Assembly: GCA_039815145.1 (NCBI GenBank)
Contig: JBCBZW010000041.1
Span: 1-38,617, forward strand
DNA length: 38,617 nt
Direction: 5' to 3'
Source: Pseudomonadota bacterium
Lineage (GTDB): Bacteria; Pseudomonadota; Gammaproteobacteria; Steroidobacterales; JBCBZW01
Of the stretch, positions 33,774-38,617 are shown piece after piece (positions within the stretch are counted from its first letter, which is position 1; each line of letters begins with the position of its first letter). The notes under the pieces were generated by a model, which worked only from the letters and a program-made list of their open reading frames with translations, searched no databases and was not told the origin of the DNA. Position numbers and translations under genes: made by a program.

Positions 33774-35486
33774 CTAGTGCGCGTCGCCGCTGCTGATGGC
33801 GGGAGCGGATGGCAGCTTCAGGTCTTGTAGGCCGAGCACCTCGCGCCCCTGCTCGAAGATGATGTCTACCGCAATCCCCGCCGTCGACAGACGATCCAGA
33901 TCCGCCTGCAGCTGGGGTTTGATCACGCCGAAGTCGTTTAGCAATTTGCGCGTACCCTCGACGTCGCCGTCACCTTGCAGCATCAATAGGCGGCGGGAGA
34001 GTTCGGTCATCGCCAGTTGCATGCGATCGAAGTCGACCCGGTAAGCGCCCGTCTCCTCGTCGCGGGTAAAGGCACCGGCCTGCTCGAAGAAATTGAAGCG
34101 AATCATGTTGGCGCGGCCGTGGGCGCTGGAGGCGCCGAAGCGTACGCTGCGGAAGATGCCCGCGAGGAAGGTCACGTAGTTGTCCATCAGGTGGCTGTCG
34201 GGCAACTCGTTCATCGCGTGCAAACGGGTGATCATGTAGAGGCCGAGGATGTCCGCCTTACCCTCTTCGATGGCGCTCGCCGTCTCCAACAGGGCGCTGC
34301 GCACCGTGCCCTTGCCGTCCAGCGTGTTCTTGATGCCGAGCCCGTGAGCCACCTCGTGGAACATGGTGTTGCCGAAGAAGGCATCGAAGGTGATGTGCTG
34401 GCGTTGATCTTCGGCGATAAGCAACTCGCTGATGGGCAACAGGATCTTGTCGAACTTCGCCCGCATGGCGTTCTTCAGCTGCAGGCGACGGGTGCCCTTG
34501 GCCAGCTGCACCTGCTCGTCGTTGGGCAGGTTGATGGCGATGGTCTTGCTGCCCGCGTTGCAGTCGCCGGCGTAGTAGATCACGTCGTAGGCATTGAGCT
34601 CCGCGTCGCTGCCGGGCGTCTCCGCGCGGTAGGCCGCGGGCACGGGCAATCCATCCTGCAGGGCCGGCAGGAACTTCGCGTAGCGGGCGAGGCGGGCGCT
34701 CCACGCCATGTCCTTGAGCAACACGTAGCCTTCGAAGGCCGCGCGGTAGCCGTAGCGCTGGTCCTCGTAGGTTTCGATGGGGCCGATCACCACGTCGATG
34801 CGGTTGGACTTCATGTCCATCCAGGCGAGGTCGCTCGGCTGGTAGTCGCTGGTGAGGAAGGCGTCGGCGCGCAGGCGCAGGTAGTTGGCGAAGGCCGGAT
34901 CCTCAGCCAGCGCGGCGGCCTCGCGCAGCAGGCCGGCGGCCTCGGTCAGCTCGGCGCGGTAAGCCACGTGGTAGGGCACCAGGGAGAGGGCGCCGTCCTC
35001 GCCCCGCCTGACCAGCGAGTACAGCCCGTCCTTGCCCGGCAATGCGGCGTTGGCAAACTCCTCCTCGGTCAGATCAGCCGGATAGAATCGGGCGCCCGCC
35101 GGCTTCTCGCCGACGCCGTCGAGGAACGGCTCCAGGCCGTTGAGGCGATCCCAGGGACCGTAGTTGATGCGCGCGAAGGCTCGCGCCTTCTCATCGTCGA
35201 TCGACTTCAGGAAGGGCTCTCGCTCGCAGCAGGCCTGGCGCCAGAACAGGCCGTCCATGATAGCCGCGGCGCGGATGAGCCGATCGATCACCGCCTTCTG
35301 CCGATCGCTCAGGTCGGCGAGATCCGCCGTGAGCGTGAACGGCGTGTACATGGCCAGGCGTTGGTCGATGCTCATCGACTCGGCGACGCTCATCGACGGC
35401 GCGGTGAACACGGCCAGAGCGGCGAGAGCGGCGCCCGCCAGGCGCGCAACGCGTGGCCGCAACGAGGGCGCGGAAGTCGAGGTCAT
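33774..35486 (-). CDS. exported M49-like (dipeptidyl peptidase III-like) metallopeptidase
   Basis: A predicted periplasmic zinc hydrolase of 570 aa. A signal peptide covers about residues 1-36 (cleavage near SVA-ES). The zinc motif HEVAH is at 377-381 and the third ligand is probably in EEGKAD at 407-412, the arrangement of bacterial M49-like proteins. DVVIGPIETYEDQRYGYRAAFEGYV (230-254, in two blocks) is another family hallmark. Classical M49 has a HELLGH hexapeptide, so activity against dipeptides is not assured. ATG 35486 has GGAGG upstream and exposes the signal peptide; the frame continuing to 35933 has no such features. The dehydratase gene starts immediately after its stop. Confidence 0.85.
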   Translation of the reverse strand: MTSTSAPSLRPRVARLAGAALAALAVFTAPSMSVAESMSIDQRLAMYTPFTLTADLADLSDRQKAVIDRLIRAAAIMDGLFWRQACCEREPFLKSIDDEKARAFARINYGPWDRLNGLEPFLDGVGEKPAGARFYPADLTEEEFANAALPGKDGLYSLVRRGEDGALSLVPYHVAYRAELTEAAGLLREAAALAEDPAFANYLRLRADAFLTSDYQPSDLAWMDMKSNRIDVVIGPIETYEDQRYGYRAAFEGYVLLKDMAWSARLARYAKFLPALQDGLPVPAAYRAETPGSDAELNAYDVIYYAGDCNAGSKTIAINLPNDEQVQLAKGTRRLQLKNAMRAKFDKILLPISELLIAEDQRQHITFDAFFGNTMFHEVAHGLGIKNTLDGKGTVRSALLETASAIEEGKADILGLYMITRLHAMNELPDSHLMDNYVTFLAGIFRSVRFGASSAHGRANMIRFNFFEQAGAFTRDEETGAYRVDFDRMQLAMTELSRRLLMLQGDGDVEGTRKLLNDFGVIKPQLQADLDRLSTAGIAVDIIFEQGREVLGLQDLKLPSAPAISSGDAH

Positions 35487-35541
35487 GGTGTGAAGCCTCC
35501 GTGGCTGACAGGCAGTTGCAGACGCGGCCGAGGTCGCGCGT

Positions 35542-36411
35542 TCAGGGGCGCTCGTCAGCCGTCTCGGCCGAGAGGATAAGCGCCTCACGCCCGCGCGCCA
35601 ACGCCAGCTCGTCCGGCGTGCGCTCCGCCTGCCGGCTCTGCAGTGCGATGAGCTCGCGAACGGACAGCACCTGAAAACCCTCCTCACGCAGCGTCGGGAT
35701 GGCCGTGCGCAGGAGTCGCAGGGTGGGTGTGCCTGGGTGGCCGATGGCCAAGGCACTCCCGCGCTCGCGCGCCAGACGACGCAGGCGGTCCAGCTGCTCG
35801 CGCACCGCGCCCTCGCTGGGGTCATGGTCCAGGAAGACATCGCGACGTGTGGTTGGCAGGCCGTGCCGACGCGCCTGGCGAAGGCCGACGCTCTCAGGGT
35901 GGGTGAAGCTATCCAAAAAGAACAGATCATCACCGCGCCGGCGCAGTATCCGCATCACCTCGCGCATGACGTCGGCGTGGGTGGTGAGCAGGCTGCCCAT
36001 GTGGCCGTTCACGCCCACCGCCCCGGGCACACGCGCCAGGTTTTCCGTGAGCATGGCGTCCAGCTCCCGCGCGGACATCTGCAAGGTAAGCACGCGCGGG
36101 CCGGGATTTCGCTCGCCACTTCGCGGCGCCATGGGCTGATGCAGCAGCACCTCGCGGCCCCCATCGCCCGCGCGAGTCGCGACGGCGGCCGCGTAGGGGG
36201 TGTCGGGGAGTACGGCGACGGCGACCGGCCCGTCGAGGGCGAGCACCTGGTCGACCTCGTCGAGCACATAGCCCATGTCGTCGATGACGAACGCGACGGC
36301 AGGGGCCTCCTGGGCCCAAGTAGTGAGGCTCGCGAGTGACAGAAGCAATATCAGACTAAAGGCTAACGGATACGTCAGCCTGGCGTTCGGGCGGTGGAAG
36401 GAGCGCCCCAT
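35542..36411 (-). CDS. yibQ: YibQ-type divergent polysaccharide deacetylase
   Basis: An exported protein with a divergent polysaccharide deacetylase (NodB-like) fold, usually encoded after envC and ctpA; its substrate is unknown. The 289-aa protein has a signal peptide or anchor at about residues 13-33, then AVAFVIDDMGY with the two Asp of the family, PVAVAVLPDTPYA, GREVLLHQPM, GVNGHMGSLLT and FFLDSFTHPES. ALAIGHPGTPTLRLL near the C-terminus keeps the conserved His. It begins 13 nt after the ctpA stop, so it is in the same operon. The ribosome site is weak. Confidence 0.92.
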   Translation of the reverse strand: MGRSFHRPNARLTYPLAFSLILLLSLASLTTWAQEAPAVAFVIDDMGYVLDEVDQVLALDGPVAVAVLPDTPYAAAVATRAGDGGREVLLHQPMAPRSGERNPGPRVLTLQMSARELDAMLTENLARVPGAVGVNGHMGSLLTTHADVMREVMRILRRRGDDLFFLDSFTHPESVGLRQARRHGLPTTRRDVFLDHDPSEGAVREQLDRLRRLARERGSALAIGHPGTPTLRLLRTAIPTLREEGFQVLSVRELIALQSRQAERTPDELALARGREALILSAETADERP

Positions 36412-36424
36412 CGGTCAGAACGGA

Positions 36425-37684
36425 TCAGGAAGCGTCGGTCCGCGTGGCGATGACCGATGCGCGCTGCCGGCTCAAGCCCTTCAAGTGGATGAGTCCCTTT
36501 TGCAGCACCTCATCGTCTTTGCGCAGCATGTCTTCGATGACATCGCTGGTGGGCGTGAGGGGACGCGATCCGTCCGCCGACACCACGATGTCCGGCTCGA
36601 TGCCGCGCTCGTGGATGGAGGCGCCGGACGGCGTGTAGTAGAGCGAGGTGGTGAGCTTGATCGCCCGCCCTGCCGACAGCGGCATGACGGTCTGCACCGA
36701 TCCCTTGCCGTAGGTCTGCTTGCCGATCACGACGCCGCGTTCGTGATCCTTCAGCGCACCCGCCACGATCTCCGAGGCGGAGGCCGTGCCACCGTTGACG
36801 AGCACAACGATCGGCGCACCATCCAACTGATCGCCAGGGTGGGCGTTCATGCTGAAGCGCGCCTCGGGCACGCGGCCATCGGCGGACACGATCAGACCCG
36901 ACTCCAGGAAGGCATCGGCCACGTCTGCCGCCGCCTCGAGCACGCCACCAGGGTTGTTGCGCAGATCCAGCACCAGCCCGTTCAAGGGCCCCTCGTTGGT
37001 CTGCGAAAGTGTGGCCAGGGCGCGGTTGGTATCGCGCGCCGTGGTAGCGCTGAACTGGGAGATTCGAAGATAGCCGAAGCCTGGCTCAAGCAGCTGGGAG
37101 CGCACGCTGGCGACGGCGATGTTGGTCCGGCGCAGGGCGCGGCTCAGGTGCTCACGCTCACCTTCACCGCGTTCGAAGTCGAGCACGACCTCGCTGCCGG
37201 GGCTGCCGCGCATGCGCGTCACGGTCTCGCTGAGGCCGACGCCGACTACCGACTCGCCGTCGATCGCCGTGAGCTCATCGCCGGGTTGAATGCCCGCGGC
37301 TTCGGCGGGCGTGCCCTCCATCGGCGTCACGACGATGATGTGGCCATCCACTTCGTTGACCTCGAGGCCGACGCCGGAATAGCTGCCCGTCGTGCTGATG
37401 CGAATCTCGCGGTACTGCTCAGCGTCGAGGAAGGCCGAATGGGGATCGAGCTCGGAGACGAGCCCGCGAATTGCGCCCTCGATGAGTTGCGCCTCATCGA
37501 CATCGTCCACGAAATCCCGCTGCACCCGTTCGAGCACCTCCGCCAGCAGCCGCGCTTGCTCCCAGGGCAGGGCGCGCGGCGCATCGGCACTGGCGCCGCG
37601 TTCGGCGAAGCCGATGGGCGCAAGGGCGAGGGTGCCGCCGAGCAATGCACCGACGAGCAGCAGTAGGGTGGCGCGGGTCTTCAT
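36425..37684 (-). CDS. ctpA: C-terminal processing protease (S41 family)
   Basis: A periplasmic serine protease that trims or degrades envelope proteins. The 419-aa protein starts at ATG 37684 with a signal peptide (MKTRATLLLLVGALLGGTLA), followed by a helical N-terminal region, a PDZ domain at about residues 97-170 (GSYSGVGLEVN, AAGIQPGDELTAIDG) and the protease domain. The catalytic Ser302 lies in GTASASEI and Lys327 in QTYGKGSVQ, exactly 25 residues apart as in other CtpA enzymes. The upstream frame to 37840 contains no conserved residues. envC lies 128 nt upstream and yibQ 13 nt downstream. Confidence 0.95.
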   Translation of the reverse strand: MKTRATLLLLVGALLGGTLALAPIGFAERGASADAPRALPWEQARLLAEVLERVQRDFVDDVDEAQLIEGAIRGLVSELDPHSAFLDAEQYREIRISTTGSYSGVGLEVNEVDGHIIVVTPMEGTPAEAAGIQPGDELTAIDGESVVGVGLSETVTRMRGSPGSEVVLDFERGEGEREHLSRALRRTNIAVASVRSQLLEPGFGYLRISQFSATTARDTNRALATLSQTNEGPLNGLVLDLRNNPGGVLEAAADVADAFLESGLIVSADGRVPEARFSMNAHPGDQLDGAPIVVLVNGGTASASEIVAGALKDHERGVVIGKQTYGKGSVQTVMPLSAGRAIKLTTSLYYTPSGASIHERGIEPDIVVSADGSRPLTPTSDVIEDMLRKDDEVLQKGLIHLKGLSRQRASVIATRTDAS

Positions 37685-37812
37685 GGTTGGGAGGGTCTCC
37701 CCAGGGCACTGGGCCGGCAGTCGAACATACCACAGCTGTTTCCGCCCCCGCAGGACGCCTGCACCCAAGCGGCGACATGAGCGGGGGCGGGTGGTATCGA
37801 GGCCCGCGAGGC

Positions 37813-38617
37813 CTATCGTCCGATGCGGCGGGTGAACCACCGCTGGGGGTTCTGCTGCTTACGCCCCTTACGGATCTCGAAGTAAAGGCCGGGCTCCTGC
37901 AGCGCGCCGGAATCGCCTACGGTGGCCACCGCCTCGCCTGGCGTCACCCAATCGCCCACCTCACGCAGCAGGGTCTCGTTATGCCCGTAGAGACTCAGAT
38001 AGCCCTCGCCGTGCTCCAGGATCAGCAACAACCCGAGCCCAGGCAGCCAATCGGCGTAGGCCACCCGGCCGTGGGCGACCGCCCGCACCGGCGCGCCGCG
38101 ATCGGCGGCGATCATCAGGCCGTTCCAGCGTAGGCTGCGACCCGCCCTCGGGTCGCCGTAGTCCGCGGCCAGGCGGCCTTCCACGGGCCAGGCCAGGTGG
38201 CCCTTGCGCGAGGCGAAGGGCTCCTCCAACTCCGCCGCGGGTGAATCGGAGAAGAGGCGGGCCAGATCCTCGATGAGTTTGAGCAGCTCCTGCTCGCGCT
38301 GGGCGATGGTGCCGATCTGCGCCTCGGTCTCACGCAGGGCGTCCTCCAAGGACTGCACGAGGGCGGTGCGCTCGGCGCGTACTTGCTCCAGCGATTGTTG
38401 ACGCTCGCGTCGCTCGCGGGCCAAGCGAGCGAGGCTGGCGTCCTCCCGGTCGCGGGCCGCGCGCAGCTCGCGCAGCTCGGCGAGGGCGGCGGCCAAGGTG
38501 TCCACGAGGGCGCCCTGGTGGCGGGCGAGGTACTCCTGGTAGGTCAGCATGCGGCGTAGGGCGGCCGGGTCTTCCTGACTGAACAGAACCCGCATGGGTT
38601 GCGCGGGACCGGCCCGG
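37813..38617 (-). CDS. envC: EnvC-type murein hydrolase activator (N-terminus beyond window)
   Basis: EnvC activates the amidases AmiA and AmiB at the septum during daughter-cell separation. The visible part has a long coiled coil (about the first 120 residues) and a C-terminal LytM/M23 domain. Two zinc ligands of active M23 peptidases are replaced: WNGLMIAA stands where HxGIDIAA is expected, and LYFEIR instead of LHFEIR. This is the degenerate active site typical of EnvC activators. The frame stays open to the window edge, so the signal peptide and part of the coiled coil lie outside; the ATG at 38595 is internal. The order envC-ctpA-yibQ is the standard one. Confidence 0.92.
   Translation of the reverse strand, partial: RAGPAQPMRVLFSQEDPAALRRMLTYQEYLARHQGALVDTLAAALAELRELRAARDREDASLARLARERRERQQSLEQVRAERTALVQSLEDALRETEAQIGTIAQREQELLKLIEDLARLFSDSPAAELEEPFASRKGHLAWPVEGRLAADYGDPRAGRSLRWNGLMIAADRGAPVRAVAHGRVAYADWLPGLGLLLILEHGEGYLSLYGHNETLLREVGDWVTPGEAVATVGDSGALQEPGLYFEIRKGRKQQNPQRWFTRRIGR

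Noticed and set aside
34017-35579. 520-codon open frame on the plus strand opposite the M49-like peptidase
   Set aside because: It is the antisense of a gene with signal peptide and zinc motif; its translation is low-complexity Gly/Ala/Val/Arg/His with no domain, as expected from high GC.
35487-35933. N-terminal extension of the M49-like protein frame
   Set aside because: It overlaps yibQ antisense, is Arg/Cys/Ser-rich, and would hide a good signal peptide and GGAGG ribosome site at 35486.
36275-37666. 463-codon open frame on the plus strand opposite ctpA and yibQ
   Set aside because: Antisense of two well-recognised genes, no motif, and compositional bias only.

Overview
The window reads as a chromosomal segment of a high-GC gammaproteobacterium that I cannot place below class. 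The signs are the gene orders algZ-algR-hemC-hemD-hemX-hemY, dapF-DUF484-xerC-hslV-hslU-DUF971-ubiE-ubiJ-ubiB and envC-ctpA-yibQ. All three are conserved blocks in Pseudomonas-like and related gammaproteobacteria. The ubiquinone genes ubiK, ubiD, ubiE, ubiJ and ubiB all occur here. Most of the window is housekeeping; accessory material lies at roughly 1-745, 2.5-4.3 kb, 26.4-28.9 kb and 31.2-32.7 kb.

Layout. 1-745 is AT-richer DNA with at most one small membrane ORF; it abuts a radical SAM gene that has lost its C-terminal third. Next come tRNA-Arg(CCG) and a membrane-anchored cytochrome c with a His/Asp-rich linker. 2.5-4.3 kb holds small orphan genes: a lipoprotein, a three-helix membrane protein, a decayed fragment of comM and a CTERM-type sorted protein. 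The true comM follows, divergent from ubiK, then a DUF4124 protein and a 3-hydroxyisobutyrate-dehydrogenase-like enzyme. 7.9-14.1 kb is the AlgZ/AlgR two-component system followed by haem genes. 14.1-15.1 kb is a lone AraC-type regulator with an Asn-Gly-His tail. ubiD is convergent to it. 16.7-26.4 kb is a long run of tightly spaced plus-strand genes: lysine/peptidoglycan precursor synthesis (dapF), chromosome dimer resolution (xerC), the HslUV protease, ubiquinone synthesis (ubiE, ubiJ, ubiB), an MFS transporter and a hotdog thioesterase.

26.4-28.9 kb is a minus-strand pair. A DUF6502 protein, with a perfect 10-bp inverted repeat over its promoter and start codon, precedes a lipoprotein built of six DUF5666 repeats and ending in nine Asp. 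An SLC13-type permease follows. 31.2-32.7 kb holds the most unusual locus: an FlhC-like zinc regulator divergently transcribed from a protein that looks like two FlhD-like domains fused in tandem. The shared intergenic region carries two mirror-image copies of a 22-bp palindrome whose centres are 41 bp apart. No flagellar gene is present in the window.

The right end is a minus-strand run of the envelope genes envC (cut by the window edge), ctpA and yibQ, then an M49-like metallopeptidase and a PLP-dependent threonine/serine dehydratase. No CRISPR array, complete insertion sequence, rRNA or prophage was seen. All homology statements come from recognising motifs by eye; no database search was run.
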